The notes: a model not told the origin generated them from the letters alone. A stretch of 64,000 bases of DNA from Bacteroidia bacterium (GCA_021740825.1 JAIOZA010000003.1:1-64000); one strand, 5' to 3'; shown: positions 10,003 to 19,425, numbered from the stretch's first letter. Numbers and translations: made by a program.

Positions 10003-10249
10003 GATGGCATGTTTGGTTGGTGATTAATTATGAGTCTAAGCTAAACTATAAAATTATGATACACAATATTTTTTTTTAAAAACTTTACGAGTGGTAATAA
10101 TTATACATAAACTTGTTTAACGTGCGGTTAATTTTGAAATATTTTTGGAGTTTAAGCCTCATTTAATTTAGCAATTTAATAGTCAATTTGTACTTTTCTA
10201 ATTATTCAATAAATAAGTATTTTTTAGGCTTAAAGTTGCTGAAAGCTAC

Positions 10250-10257
10250 TAACTTTG
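10250..10257 (+). promoter_or_regulatory. Candidate -7 box before the bestrophin gene
   Basis: TAACTTTG matches TAnnTTTG and lies 9 bases before the ATG at 10267. It overlaps an in-frame TTG at 10255, which argues that the TTG is not the start. The predicted leader would be very short. Confidence 0.4.
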
Positions 10258-10266
10258 CAAACAATT

Positions 10267-11130
10267 ATGGTAACATATAATCCAAAAGACTGGTTTACAT
10301 TAATTATACAGTTTCACAAAAGTGATACGTTTAGAAGATTGTTTTGGTCCTTGATGAGTATCGGACTTTATGCCGCAGCTATCGTTTATTTTGAAGTTAA
10401 TTTTATTCATTTAAATACAAAAAACCCTACAGTCATGCATTCCATTTTAGGTTTTGTATTGTCTATGTTATTAGTATTTAGAACCAACTCTGCTTATGAC
10501 CGATGGTGGGAAGGTAGAAAGATTTGGGGAAGCGTAGTTAATAATTCAAGAAATCTATCATTAAAATTGTCGGTTATTTTAATTCACGAAAAGGATAAAC
10601 AAGAAATTAAACACCTTATTACAAATTATGTATTTTGTTTTAAAAATCATTTAAGAGGTAAGTATATTCAAGAAGAATTTACACCAACGGATACTATTAC
10701 ACTTTCAACATTTGCAGACGCAAACCATAAACCGAATTTAATTGCAAAAGAATTATATTTAAAAATTAATACGCTTTATAAAAATAAAGAATTAACCGGC
10801 GACCAATTAATTATTATAAACGAAGAGTTAAAATCATTTACTGATAATTGTGGTGCCTGCGAGCGCATTAAAAACACTCCAATCCCATACTCTTATAATA
10901 TCTTTTTAAAGAAAATGATTTTTTTATATTGCATGAGTTTACCAATATTTTTTGGAAGTGAATTTGGTTACACAACTGTTGCCATTACTATCATTGTGTT
11001 ATATGTATTTGCCAGCATTGAATTAATTGCAGAAGAAATTGAGGATCCTTTTGGTGAAGATGATAACGATTTACCTTTAGACGATATTTGCGGGAGAATA
11101 AAAACGAATCTTAACGAAATTTTAAATTAA
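10267..11130 (+). CDS. Bestrophin-family ion channel
   Basis: 287 residues with two N-terminal hydrophobic hairpins, then the [18 protein letters not shown] stretch near residues 75-95, which is the hallmark of bacterial bestrophins (formerly UPF0187, YneE). A second membrane pair lies near 215-255, followed by the acidic [21 protein letters not shown] region typical of the C-terminus. Bacterial homologues form pentameric channels; the Klebsiella one conducts cations. The ATG at 10267 is chosen over a TTG at 10255 that sits in a likely promoter. HemE starts 1 base after this stop, so both are probably on one transcript. Confidence 0.88.
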   Translation: MVTYNPKDWFTLIIQFHKSDTFRRLFWSLMSIGLYAAAIVYFEVNFIHLNTKNPTVMHSILGFVLSMLLVFRTNSAYDRWWEGRKIWGSVVNNSRNLSLKLSVILIHEKDKQEIKHLITNYVFCFKNHLRGKYIQEEFTPTDTITLSTFADANHKPNLIAKELYLKINTLYKNKELTGDQLIIINEELKSFTDNCGACERIKNTPIPYSYNIFLKKMIFLYCMSLPIFFGSEFGYTTVAITIIVLYVFASIELIAEEIEDPFGEDDNDLPLDDICGRIKTNLNEILN

Positions 11131-11131
11131 T

Positions 11132-12151
11132 ATGTATCAAAACGATTTAATACTCAGAGCAGCAAAAGGAGAACACGTAGAAAGAGTTCCCATTTGGTTA
11201 ATGCGTCAAGCAGGACGCATATTACCCGAATATAAAGCAACACGTGCACGCGCTAAAAATTTTATTGAATTTGTAAAAAATCCTGAGTTAGCTGCCGAAG
11301 TCACTATTCAACCTGTTGATATTTTAGGTGTTGATGCTGCCATTATTTTTTCGGATATTTTGGTAATTCCTGAAGCAATGGGTTTGCCTTATCAAATGAT
11401 TGAAGCGAAAGGTCCTAATTTTGAAAAAACGATTAAATCACAAAATGATATTAACGCTTTAAGAATTGCTGATGCCGGCGATTTAGATTATGTAATCCAA
11501 GCGATTAAATTAGCAAAAAAAGGATTAAATAATCGCGTGCCTTTAATTGGATTTGCTGGCGCACCATGGACGTTAATGGCTTATATGGTTGAAGGTAGTG
11601 GAAGTAAAACGTTTAGTCAGGCTAAAAAATTCTTTTATCAAGAACCAGAATTAGCTCATCAATTACTTGAGAAAATTACGCAAAGTACCATCAACTATTT
11701 AAAAGCACAAGTAGCTGCTGGAGCTGATATGATTCAAATTTTTGATAGTTGGGCAGGCGTTTTAGGGCATGAACAATATTTAGAGTTTTCATTAAAATAC
11801 ATTTCAAAAATTTGCGATGCAATTGAGCCTCTTGTCCCAGTAACTGTATTTGCAAAAGATGCGCATTTTGCATTAGCAGACATGGCAAAATTAAATTGCA
11901 ATACCATTGGTTTAGATTGGACTATTAATCCGCAAGATGCACGGATTATTATTGGACACGAAAAAACATTACAAGGAAATGCCGACCCGTGCATGCTTTA
12001 TGCTAATGAAAAAAGTATTGAAGCAACTGCTCGTAAAATGGTAAATGCATTTGGCAAACAACGTTATATTGCTAATTTAGGGCACGGTTTATACCCAGAT
12101 TTAGATAAAAACAAAGTCAAATTTTTTATTGATTGCGTAAAAGGGTTGTAA
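11132..12151 (+). CDS. hemE: Uroporphyrinogen decarboxylase
   Basis: 339 residues, normal length. The N-terminal signature [16 protein letters not shown] (near residues 21-36) binds the substrate carboxylates, and the catalytic Asp region is in [14 protein letters not shown] (about 70-84). The [16 protein letters not shown] segment is the second PROSITE region. The enzyme converts uroporphyrinogen III to coproporphyrinogen III in heme synthesis. Another heme gene, hemD, lies about 18 kb downstream. Its 3' end is followed by a long hairpin repeat that could terminate transcription. Confidence 0.97.
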   Translation: MYQNDLILRAAKGEHVERVPIWLMRQAGRILPEYKATRARAKNFIEFVKNPELAAEVTIQPVDILGVDAAIIFSDILVIPEAMGLPYQMIEAKGPNFEKTIKSQNDINALRIADAGDLDYVIQAIKLAKKGLNNRVPLIGFAGAPWTLMAYMVEGSGSKTFSQAKKFFYQEPELAHQLLEKITQSTINYLKAQVAAGADMIQIFDSWAGVLGHEQYLEFSLKYISKICDAIEPLVPVTVFAKDAHFALADMAKLNCNTIGLDWTINPQDARIIIGHEKTLQGNADPCMLYANEKSIEATARKMVNAFGKQRYIANLGHGLYPDLDKNKVKFFIDCVKGL

Positions 12152-12167
12152 AGTTTGCATTGAATAT

Positions 12168-12238
12168 TGTCACTTCGAGCGCAGTCGAGAAGCATTTTTC
12201 TAACTTCACTCTAGTTCTCGACTACGCTTGAACTGACA
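12168..12238. repeat. Hairpin repeat, copy 1 (TTCGAGCGCAGTCGAGAA family)
   Basis: Two 24-base arms at 12168-12191 and 12215-12238 are inverted copies with only three differences, joined by a 23-base loop. The arm reads TGTCA followed by a TTCGAGCGCAGTCGAGAA core. It is much more GC-rich than its surroundings and lies between convergent hemE and a GNAT gene. Other copies are at 42811-42872 and 55631-55681. It could act as a bidirectional terminator, but no T-run follows. Confidence 0.85.
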
Positions 12239-12244
12239 GAAAAA

Positions 12245-12712
12245 CTACATCTTCTCTAATTGATGATTGATTAATTTACAATTTATCCATTCGCCATCTA
12301 AAGTAGAATTGTATTTTTTATAGAATTCAATAGCTGGTGTATTCCAATCCAGGACCTGCCATTCCATTCTGCGCACTTTCATTTCTTTGCTTATTTCTAT
12401 AACTTTATAAAATAGTAATTTCCCCAATCCTTTCCCACGTTGCGATTCAGTTACAATAATGTCTTCTAAAAATAAACATTTACCTTTCCAGGTACTATAT
12501 TTATAATAATACAAAGCCAATCCAACTATAACGTTATTTTCAGCTGCTACAAAAAAATCAAATTGTTTATCGCTACCAAAACCCCACTCTGTCATTTCTT
12601 CAATGGTTACTTCTACTTCGTTTGGTGCTTTTTCATAAGCAGCTAATTCCTTCACTAAATTTAATGCAAATGGAATATCTGTTTTCGTTCCGATTCTGAT
12701 TTCTATACTCAT
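12245..12712 (-). CDS. GNAT-family N-acetyltransferase
   Basis: 155 residues with the GNAT acetyl-CoA loop ESQRGKGLGKLLFYKV near residues 88-103 and the preceding strand LFLEDIIV. The WQVLDWNTPAIEFYKKYN segment matches the final GNAT motif and resembles the diamine (spermidine/spermine) acetyltransferase branch. The acceptor cannot be deduced. Its start lies 1 base after the stop of the 115-residue gene upstream, so it is the last gene of a three-gene minus-strand group that begins with a [2Fe-2S] ferredoxin-like protein. Confidence 0.9.
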   Translation of the reverse strand: MSIEIRIGTKTDIPFALNLVKELAAYEKAPNEVEVTIEEMTEWGFGSDKQFDFFVAAENNVIVGLALYYYKYSTWKGKCLFLEDIIVTESQRGKGLGKLLFYKVIEISKEMKVRRMEWQVLDWNTPAIEFYKKYNSTLDGEWINCKLINHQLEKM

Positions 12713-12713
12713 G

Positions 12714-13061
12714 CTATTTAGAATACTGTTGTTTTAAAATTACTTTTTGTAAAATTCGTTTGATGATTAATTCCGCTAAAATTTGTTGGAAGTTTTTTTC
12801 AGGATGACTTGACGCTTCTTTTTTTATTTGTAGCTCAGTTATATCAATTCTGTACAATAGGTTTTGAATAGAAGAAGAATCTTTTTTTTCAATAGTCAAT
12901 ACTGATTTCAATACTTCATTAAAAACATGTTCTAAATTATTTGAACTTAATTTTGGTGCAATATCCAAAAAGCCACACAATTCGAAATCGCGTTGTAACT
13001 GAGTTTTAAATTTTTCAAAAACATCAACACTTTGCAAGCTATAATTAGAATCTATTTCCAC
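12714..13061 (-). CDS. Unknown 115-residue helical protein
   Basis: No family is recognised. The sequence is rich in Leu, Lys, Glu and Gln, mostly helical, with no signal peptide, membrane segment or cysteine pairs. The only usable start is a GTG at 13061, which overlaps the end of the ferredoxin-like gene by 10 bases; there is no in-frame ATG nearby. The tight overlap upstream and the 1-base gap to the GNAT gene downstream suggest translational coupling. A role as partner of the ferredoxin-like protein is only a guess from position. Confidence 0.65.
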   Translation of the reverse strand: MEIDSNYSLQSVDVFEKFKTQLQRDFELCGFLDIAPKLSSNNLEHVFNEVLKSVLTIEKKDSSSIQNLLYRIDITELQIKKEASSHPEKNFQQILAELIIKRILQKVILKQQYSK

Positions 13062-13381
13062 TCTTTTAATAATAATCGTTCCACCGGTTTTTTATTAACG
13101 ATGTGTGATCGCACAATTTCTGTAACATCTTCTTTTTTTACTCCAACGTAAAAAACCCCTTCCGGATAAATGGCTATAGTTGGTCCAAAATCACAAATAC
13201 CCAAGCAGCCACTTTTATTAGCGCGGGTCTTTAACCCAACATTTAAATCTTTTAGTTGCTTTTTAAATTCAGCCACTAACTCTAAACCATGAGCTTCGCC
13301 ACAACTTAGTTTTTCGGAACCAGTGCGTTGGTTTGCACAAACAAAAATATGTATATCAAAAATGGGGGTCATATTAATCAT
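13052..13381 (-). CDS. Thioredoxin-like [2Fe-2S] ferredoxin domain protein
   Basis: 109 residues with Cys15, Cys27, Cys59 and Cys63, giving C-x11-C and C-x3-C, the cluster pattern of thioredoxin-like [2Fe-2S] ferredoxins (as in NuoE and Azotobacter Shethna protein I). The IHIFVCANQR and SGCLGICDFGPTIAIYPEGV stretches are diagnostic. It probably transfers electrons in the cytoplasm; partners are unknown. A second ATG at residue 4 is also possible as start. A TAACTTTG box lies 12 bases upstream. It leads the group with the unknown helical protein and the GNAT gene. Confidence 0.88.
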   Translation of the reverse strand: MINMTPIFDIHIFVCANQRTGSEKLSCGEAHGLELVAEFKKQLKDLNVGLKTRANKSGCLGICDFGPTIAIYPEGVFYVGVKKEDVTEIVRSHIVNKKPVERLLLKEWK

Positions 13382-13392
13382 TTATATTTAAA

Positions 13393-13400
13393 CAAAGTTA
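13393..13400 (-). promoter_or_regulatory. Candidate -7 box before the ferredoxin-like gene
   Basis: On the minus strand TAACTTTG fits TAnnTTTG, 11 bases before the ATG at 13381. No -33 TTTG at ideal spacing. Confidence 0.35.
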
Positions 13401-13424
13401 CAGCAAATTTGTAACTTAAGTATC

Positions 13425-14336
13425 ATGGCAATTATTTTAATAACAGGAGGCTCTGGCTTAGTTGGAAAAGCTTTAACGATGCGATTAATTTTGGAAGGAC
13501 ACGAGGTAAGAATTTTATCTCGTTATCCAAAATCAACTGATCGCATAAAATCATTTTTTTGGAATGTTGAAAAACAAGAAATTGATGAAAAAGCATTTGA
13601 GGGAGTGGAACACATTGTACATTTAGCCGGTAGTGGTATTGCTGATAAACGCTGGACTAATGATCGAAAACAAGACATTATTGATTCGAGAGTAAATAGT
13701 ATGAAGCTAATTACAGATGTTGTAAAAAAGAAGAACATAAAACTAAAATCTTTTGTTGGAGCCAGCGCTATTGGCATTTATGGCATGACAACTTCCGAAA
13801 AAATATTTTCAGAAATAGATAACGGGACGGATGATTTTTTAACACAATCTTGCACCAAATGGGAAAACTCCTATCAGCAAATTCAAACGCTTTCCTCAAA
13901 AAATTGCATCATTCGAATTGGAGTTGTATTGAGTAAAGATGGCGGTGCTTTAAAAAAATTATTGCCATTATTTCAATTAGGATTAGGCTCCGCTGTTGGA
14001 TCTGGAAAACAATATATGCCTTGGATTCATATAGAAGATTTAGTGTCTGTTTTCCATGAAGCGCTTTTCAATTCAAATTACAATGGAATTTATAATGCTG
14101 TTTCTAGTGAAAAAACAACCAGCGACTCTTTTTCAAAACAGCTAGCTAAAAGCCTTTCAAAACCATTTTTCTTACCACGAGTTCCTGCTTTTGTCCTTAA
14201 ATTACTGTTTGGCGAAATGGCCAATGTATTATTAGAAGGTTCCCCAATCAGCAACCAAAAGCTTATCCATGCAGGTTTTCAGCTCAAATACCCTACTCTT
14301 TCAGAAGCTTTACAAGAAATAGTTGCTAAAAAATAA
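13425..14336 (+). CDS. TIGR01777-family NAD(P)-dependent epimerase (SDR39U1/YfcH-like)
   Basis: 303 residues beginning MAIILITGGSGLVGKAL with the Rossmann loop at 7-13. The FEGVEHIVHLAGSGIADKRW segment and the C-terminal block starting at GEMANVLLEGSPISNQKL (DUF1731) define the TIGR01777 family, represented by E. coli YfcH, human SDR39U1 and cell-division-linked cyanobacterial proteins. The substrate is unknown. It is divergent from the ferredoxin-like gene; the 43 bases between them must hold both promoters. glmS follows on the same strand after 78 bases. Confidence 0.92.
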   Translation: MAIILITGGSGLVGKALTMRLILEGHEVRILSRYPKSTDRIKSFFWNVEKQEIDEKAFEGVEHIVHLAGSGIADKRWTNDRKQDIIDSRVNSMKLITDVVKKKNIKLKSFVGASAIGIYGMTTSEKIFSEIDNGTDDFLTQSCTKWENSYQQIQTLSSKNCIIRIGVVLSKDGGALKKLLPLFQLGLGSAVGSGKQYMPWIHIEDLVSVFHEALFNSNYNGIYNAVSSEKTTSDSFSKQLAKSLSKPFFLPRVPAFVLKLLFGEMANVLLEGSPISNQKLIHAGFQLKYPTLSEALQEIVAKK

Positions 14337-14414
14337 TTCTTGATTTTATTGTGATTTCAGGCAATATTTTCGCGAAAAAATAGTTATATTAGCCTAGTCT
14401 TTTATAAAAAAATT

Positions 14415-16262
14415 ATGTGTGGAATTGTAGGATATATTGGGAATCGTGATGCGTTTCCTATTTTAATTAAAGGTTTGCAACGTTTAGAATACCGTGGTTA
14501 TGATAGCGCGGGTGTGGCAATGATTTCTCCTACAGGAAAATTAAATGTCTTTAAGAAAAAAGGGAAAGTTTCTGATTTATTAGAGTTTAGCAAAGATAAA
14601 GATAAATCAGGAAACATTGGAATTGGCCATACTCGCTGGGCAACTCACGGAGAACCCAATGATGTAAATTCTCATCCTCATTATTCTCAATCAAAAGATT
14701 TAGTAATAATACATAATGGTATTATCGAAAATTATGCTTCCATTAAAGAAGGTTTGCAAAAAAGAGGACATACCTTTTTATCCCAAACAGACACTGAAGT
14801 TTTAATTCATTTAATTGAAGATATTCGTCAACATGAACAAGGCATGAAATTAGGGCATGCTGTTATGGCTGCACTAAAACAAGTAAATGGCGCCTATGCC
14901 ATTGTTATTTTGGATAAAAATGATCCTGATACTTTAATCGCTGCTAAAAAAGGTAGTCCGATGGTAATTGGTGTTGGTAAAGATGAATACTTTATCGCAT
15001 CAGATGCTTCGCCAATTGTAGAGTATACCAAAAATGTAGTTTATATTGAAGATGAGCACGTGGCGATTATTCGCAGAGGCGAAGAATTAAAAATCAGAAC
15101 GATACGCGATAAAGAAATTACACCTTATGTTCAGCAATTGGAAATGGAATTAGAAGCCATTGAAAAAGGTGGCTACGAACATTTCATGTTAAAAGAAATT
15201 TATGAGCAGCCGCGTTCTATTTTTGATAGTATGCGTGGTCGATTAAATTCGGAAACGGGCCATTTAAAAATGGGTGGGATTGAGGAACACGAGGGTAAAT
15301 TTAAAAATGCTAAGCGTATTTTAATAATTGCTTGTGGCACTTCATGGCATGCTGGCATGGTAGCAGAATATTTATTTGAAGAATATGCTCGCATCCCTGT
15401 TGAAGTAGAATACGCATCTGAATTCAGATATCGTAATCCAATTATTTATCCAGACGATATTGTTATTGCTATTTCGCAAAGTGGAGAAACCGCAGATACC
15501 TTAGCAGCAATTGAATTAGCTAAAACAAAAGGCGCTACTATTTTTGGAGTTTGTAATGTAGTTGGATCTTCTATAGCACGCGCTACTCATGCAGGTTCTT
15601 ATACTCATGCAGGACCTGAAATTGGTGTTGCATCAACTAAAGCATTTACTGCACAAGTAACGGTTTTAACTTTAATGGCATTACATGTAGCTAAAGTAAA
15701 AGGTGCTATTGCAGAAAGCAGATACCGTCAGTTACTTTATGAAATGGAGGCAATTCCTGCTAAAGTAGAGGAAGTTTTAAAACTAAATGATTCTATTAAG
15801 TTAATTGCTGCTGAATATAAAGATGCTGCAAATGCACTATATTTAGGAAGAGGTTACTCTTTCCCAGTTGCTTTAGAAGGCGCTTTAAAATTAAAAGAGA
15901 TTTCTTATATCCATGCAGAAGGATATCCTGCCGCCGAAATGAAACACGGACCAATTGCTTTAATTGACGAAGCAATGCCGGTATTTGTTATTGCAACAAA
16001 AGGGCCTAACTACGAAAAAGTAGTCAGTAATATTCAAGAAGTAAAAGCTCGTAAGGGAAGAATTATTGCAATAGTTACCGAAGGAGATGTTGATGTAAAA
16101 AAAATGGCAGAACATGTGATTGAAATTCCTGAAACGGATGAATCATTAGTTCCTTTAGTTTCTGTAGTGCCTTGGCAATTATTATCATATCATATTGCAG
16201 TAATGCGTGGATGTAATGTTGATCAACCAAGAAATTTAGCTAAGAGTGTTACTGTGGAGTAG
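14415..16262 (+). CDS. glmS: Glutamine-fructose-6-phosphate aminotransferase (isomerizing)
   Basis: 615 residues. The N-terminal MCGIVGYIG exposes Cys2 as the nucleophile after Met removal, and HTRWATHGEPNDVNSHPH forms the glutaminase pocket. Two SIS sugar-isomerase domains follow (roughly residues 290-420 and 460-600), with the ACGTSWHAG and SQSGETADT phosphate-binding motifs in the first. The C-terminus PRNLAKSVTVE is the conserved channel tail. The enzyme makes glucosamine-6-phosphate for peptidoglycan and LPS. No glmS ribozyme is visible upstream. It appears monocistronic. Confidence 0.97.
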   Translation: MCGIVGYIGNRDAFPILIKGLQRLEYRGYDSAGVAMISPTGKLNVFKKKGKVSDLLEFSKDKDKSGNIGIGHTRWATHGEPNDVNSHPHYSQSKDLVIIHNGIIENYASIKEGLQKRGHTFLSQTDTEVLIHLIEDIRQHEQGMKLGHAVMAALKQVNGAYAIVILDKNDPDTLIAAKKGSPMVIGVGKDEYFIASDASPIVEYTKNVVYIEDEHVAIIRRGEELKIRTIRDKEITPYVQQLEMELEAIEKGGYEHFMLKEIYEQPRSIFDSMRGRLNSETGHLKMGGIEEHEGKFKNAKRILIIACGTSWHAGMVAEYLFEEYARIPVEVEYASEFRYRNPIIYPDDIVIAISQSGETADTLAAIELAKTKGATIFGVCNVVGSSIARATHAGSYTHAGPEIGVASTKAFTAQVTVLTLMALHVAKVKGAIAESRYRQLLYEMEAIPAKVEEVLKLNDSIKLIAAEYKDAANALYLGRGYSFPVALEGALKLKEISYIHAEGYPAAEMKHGPIALIDEAMPVFVIATKGPNYEKVVSNIQEVKARKGRIIAIVTEGDVDVKKMAEHVIEIPETDESLVPLVSVVPWQLLSYHIAVMRGCNVDQPRNLAKSVTVE

Positions 16263-16332
16263 TTAGCAGCCATTTTTCTTAACATAATGATAAAAAAAAT
16301 GAATAATTAACTTCAATGAAACAAAATAAAAA

Positions 16333-16974
16333 ATGAAACAAATATTACTTAGCTTTTTTAGTTTGATTTTAATATCAAATAAAGTTATTTCTCAACAAAA
16401 TCTACAAGTGACAAGACTTAATAATTCCTGTGACACTCTGGTAGTAAGAACTTCGGTATGGTTTAGTTTTGGTTTTCAGTCAACCTGTCCACAGTTGGCA
16501 AACTATGAGACGGTTAGTAATTCAGATACGATGGAATTAAATCTCTATTACAATGTTTCAGGTGCATGGCCGCAGGTTGGTTGCGAAAAATTAGACACAA
16601 TTATTTCCAAGATATTACCGAATGTATCAATTTTGAAATGTGTCGCATATTCAGTTAATGATAATGACACTGCATTTGAATCATCAACGCAAATACAAAT
16701 ATGTAGCCTAACTGGAATCGAAAAAATAAACAATGACTCTTTTTCTTTGATATTCCCAAATCCATTTTCTACTCAACTTAACGTACAATATATAGGCAAC
16801 GAGCAGACAACAATTTCTATTTACGACTTTGTTGGACAACAAACAATTATACGTAAGAAATTTACAAACACCACTGTAATAAATTTAGAGCAACTTGCAG
16901 AGGGTATTTATTTTTACGAAATACGCAACGAGAAAGGGCTAATTAAGAATGGAAAAGTTCTAAAACAATTATAA
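16333..16974 (+). CDS. Small secreted protein with T9SS type A sorting domain
   Basis: 213 residues: a signal peptide (1-20, MKQILLSFFSLILISNKVIS), a central unknown domain of about 110 residues with four cysteines that may form disulfides, and a C-terminal sorting domain starting FPNPFSTQLNVQY and ending IKNGKVLKQL. It should be exported by the Sec system and then by the type IX system. The central domain is not recognised. It lies 70 bases after glmS but is probably transcribed on its own. Confidence 0.8.
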   Translation: MKQILLSFFSLILISNKVISQQNLQVTRLNNSCDTLVVRTSVWFSFGFQSTCPQLANYETVSNSDTMELNLYYNVSGAWPQVGCEKLDTIISKILPNVSILKCVAYSVNDNDTAFESSTQIQICSLTGIEKINNDSFSLIFPNPFSTQLNVQYIGNEQTTISIYDFVGQQTIIRKKFTNTTVINLEQLAEGIYFYEIRNEKGLIKNGKVLKQL

Positions 16975-17115
16975 GAGAAAGCTAGTAGCTAACAAGCTTT
17001 TGATCAATTCTGAACAACTTAGTAAATTGAATATTCTACCTTGGGTTGACTGTTAAGGAATATTATCATTTTTGTGTCCCGAAATTCACAACTGCGCCAA
17101 GCGTAAAAATGTTGT

Positions 17116-17697
17116 TTATTTTTTTTTGGAACTATATGCAGTATAAACAGCGTCAAGCTCTTCATACCAAGCCTCGCCATATTTTCTAATCAAAGGTTCC
17201 TTTAAAAATTTAAACACCGGAACATTTAATTGTCCGCCGCATTCGCAAGCAGGTTTGCAAATATGCCACGAATGATAATTTATGGCATCATACTCTTTAT
17301 ATTCTTTAATTCTTATAGGATACAAATGGCAAGATATGGGCTTTTTCCAATCAATTTTTCCATCCACATACGCTTGCTCTATAGCGCACTTAGCAATATT
17401 TTTTTCATCAAAAAAAACATAAGCACATTCTTCCCCTTCACTTACTAATGTTGTAGTTAAATCTCCATCGCTATCCAAAACATAAGTTCCCTGCTTTTCA
17501 ACCGCCGCAATTCCTTTTTCATTCATATATGGCTTTACCATTGGATAAACTTTATCTAAGATTGCAATTTCTTTCTTGTTTAAAGGAGCCCCGCTATCAC
17601 CTGAAATACAGCACTGACCTTTACATGCATTTAAATCGCAAACAAATTTTTTATCAAATACATCTTCAGAAATAAGGGTATGGTTTATAGCAATCAT
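17116..17697 (-). CDS. DUF3109 family cysteine-rich protein
   Basis: 193 residues. The N-terminal part has FVCDLNACKGQCC with Cys20, Cys25, Cys29 and Cys30, and later Cys residues occur in CAIEQAY, SCHLYPIR and CKPACECGG. This pattern matches DUF3109, a Bacteroidota family related to the YkgJ-type zinc/iron-binding CxxxCxxCC proteins. The function is unknown; a metal site is likely. No signal peptide is seen. It is a single gene, facing the T9SS protein at 16333. Confidence 0.87.
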   Translation of the reverse strand: MIAINHTLISEDVFDKKFVCDLNACKGQCCISGDSGAPLNKKEIAILDKVYPMVKPYMNEKGIAAVEKQGTYVLDSDGDLTTTLVSEGEECAYVFFDEKNIAKCAIEQAYVDGKIDWKKPISCHLYPIRIKEYKEYDAINYHSWHICKPACECGGQLNVPVFKFLKEPLIRKYGEAWYEELDAVYTAYSSKKK

Positions 17698-18027
17698 AAA
17701 TCAAAAGTACAATAAATAAATTTTGATAAAAAAGAATTGATGGACTATTACTGAATTATTCAAAAATTATAACTGGCAGCAAACATTAAAATAAGTTCAA
17801 TGGCCATACCTTTGTTACTGTTATTGTTTCAGTACTAAGAATATTTTAAATTAAATTTTCTTAATAAATAAATAATGCATGACTTTTTGATTAAATTTGT
17901 TTAAAGTAATTAGTTTCTAAATAGTTTGTTTGCCATAACGCACACATAAATGAAGATAAACTTCCTAAATCAGCTCGATTCAATTTCGGGACTAGTTATG
18001 ATAATTAAAAACAAATAATATTTAAAA
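17698..18027. other. Non-coding stretch between DUF3109 and a lipoprotein gene
   Basis: No open frame with coding character is seen in these 330 bases. It must hold the divergent promoters of both neighbours. The only notable motif is TACCTTTG at 17807-17814 on the plus strand, a match to TAnnTTTG, but it lies over 200 bases before the lipoprotein start. Confidence 0.5.
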
Positions 18028-18447
18028 ATGAAAAAAATACACTACTTATTATTTATAGTGGCATCTATTGCAATTTCATCATGTGCATCTGATAACCAGG
18101 ACCCAGTTAGCCCATCAACTGATTTAAGAGATAACTTTGTAGCTTATTGGAATGTTATTGAAAATAGCACAACAATTGGTGGCCAAACCACATTTGTAGT
18201 TAATGTTACTAAATCAACTACTAATTCAAATGAAATTATTTTAAATAATTTCTCAGGATTATCACAATCCGCAAGAGCTTCTGTAAGTAACAACAATATT
18301 ACTATTCCCTATCAGCAAATAGGAACTGTTGGGTTTACGCAAGGCTCAGGAACATTAACTAATGCTAATACTATGTCCTTAACCTACACAAATACAATAG
18401 GTGCCACAGCGGCAGATAATTGTACTGCAGTTTTCACAAAGCAGTAA
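18028..18447 (+). CDS. Small lipoprotein of unknown function
   Basis: 139 residues. The N-terminus has Lys2-Lys3, a hydrophobic core and a lipobox ending at Cys19 (AISSC), so it should be a lipoprotein. After the lipobox an Asp/Pro/Ser linker leads to a domain of about 110 residues rich in Thr, Asn and beta strands, with FVAYWNV near its start. Such small beta-sandwich lipoproteins are common in Bacteroidota. No enzyme motif is present. A strong terminator follows at 18489. Confidence 0.75.
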   Translation: MKKIHYLLFIVASIAISSCASDNQDPVSPSTDLRDNFVAYWNVIENSTTIGGQTTFVVNVTKSTTNSNEIILNNFSGLSQSARASVSNNNITIPYQQIGTVGFTQGSGTLTNANTMSLTYTNTIGATAADNCTAVFTKQ

Positions 18448-18488
18448 TCCATTTTTATAGTATAAAGCACCAGTTATTAACTCTAACT

Positions 18489-18517
18489 AACCACATCTCA
18501 AAAGGATGTGGTTTTTT
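18489..18517 (+). terminator. Rho-independent terminator after the small lipoprotein gene
   Basis: AACCACATC pairs perfectly with GATGTGGTT across a 7-base loop, followed by six T residues. Confidence 0.85.
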
Positions 18518-18615
18518 GTTGTTTGGCAATTTACTTTTACATCAGCAAACCTATTTTTATGGCTATAGAGATGAGTTTGAAAGCAAATAAGTATTAATCT
18601 TTAAAAAACTACGCT

Positions 18616-19425
18616 ATGAATATCTTAGGAAATAATTCAAGTAAACTAAATGAAGTGATTTTTGAAAACAGAAATAAAAATTATGGTGCTTATGCAATTA
18701 GAGCTGGTTACTATAATTCATTAACAAAATCATTATTGTATTTAAGTAGCATCGTGATTGTATTATTTGGTAGCGTTATCATATCAAATAAAATTAAAGG
18801 CGTTTCAGTTAATGAAGTTGCGCTAGCTTTTGAAGATCCAAAAATTGACATACTCACTTATTCAACTGAAGTTGATGTCACTCCCCCAGCCATTGAGCCT
18901 CATCAAAATAAATCTGTTGTCACTGCTCCAAAAGGAGTGATAGGAACGAAAATTATTGACAATGCTATTGAGACTACTTCAGTAAATATTAGCAATACAA
19001 TTAGTGGAATCGGTTCAGCAACTGCAACAGGAATATCAAGTATAGGAACAGAAACTTCAACAGTTACGACCGAAACAACTACTCATACAACAACTTCAAT
19101 CTCTACTGAACCAGTTGCCATTGCAGATGAAATGCCTGAGTTTGAAGGTGGTGCTGTTGCACTTATGAGATTTGTTGCTCAAAATATAACCTATCCAGAA
19201 GTTGCAAAAATAATAAATAAGGAAGGTGTTGTTTACGTGTCCTTTATAGTAAATGAATTAGGCTTTGTGGAACATGCAAAAGTAATGCGTGGTATTGGTT
19301 TTGGATGTGATGAAGAAGTTTTAAGAGTTGTAAGTAAAATGCCAAGGTGGAAAAAAGCTGGACGAAATGCTGGCCATCCAGTAAAAGTGAGATATAACAT
19401 TCCAGTATCTTTTAAATTAAAATAA
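18616..19425 (+). CDS. TonB family protein
   Basis: 269 residues: a cytoplasmic N-terminus with the ENRNKNYGAYAIR motif typical of Bacteroidota TonB proteins, one membrane helix near residues 38-58, a Thr/Ser/Ile-rich spacer (about 100-170) instead of the usual Pro-rich one, and a C-terminal TonB domain (about 175-269) containing YPEVAKIINKEGVVYVSFIV. TonB links the energised inner membrane to outer-membrane receptors. No exbB or exbD genes lie nearby, so its motor partners are elsewhere. A bidirectional terminator follows. Confidence 0.88.
   Translation: MNILGNNSSKLNEVIFENRNKNYGAYAIRAGYYNSLTKSLLYLSSIVIVLFGSVIISNKIKGVSVNEVALAFEDPKIDILTYSTEVDVTPPAIEPHQNKSVVTAPKGVIGTKIIDNAIETTSVNISNTISGIGSATATGISSIGTETSTVTTETTTHTTTSISTEPVAIADEMPEFEGGAVALMRFVAQNITYPEVAKIINKEGVVYVSFIVNELGFVEHAKVMRGIGFGCDEEVLRVVSKMPRWKKAGRNAGHPVKVRYNIPVSFKLK

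Noticed and set aside
10255-10266. TTG start extending the bestrophin protein by four residues
   Set aside because: The TTG is part of a TAACTTTG promoter-like box, and an ATG follows at 10267.
14337-14414. Possible glmS ribozyme before glmS
   Set aside because: Only 78 bases are available and no ribozyme core was recognised.
16978-17002. AAAGCT/AGCTTT pairing as a terminator behind the T9SS gene
   Set aside because: The stem is short with a poor T-run, so it is too weak to annotate.
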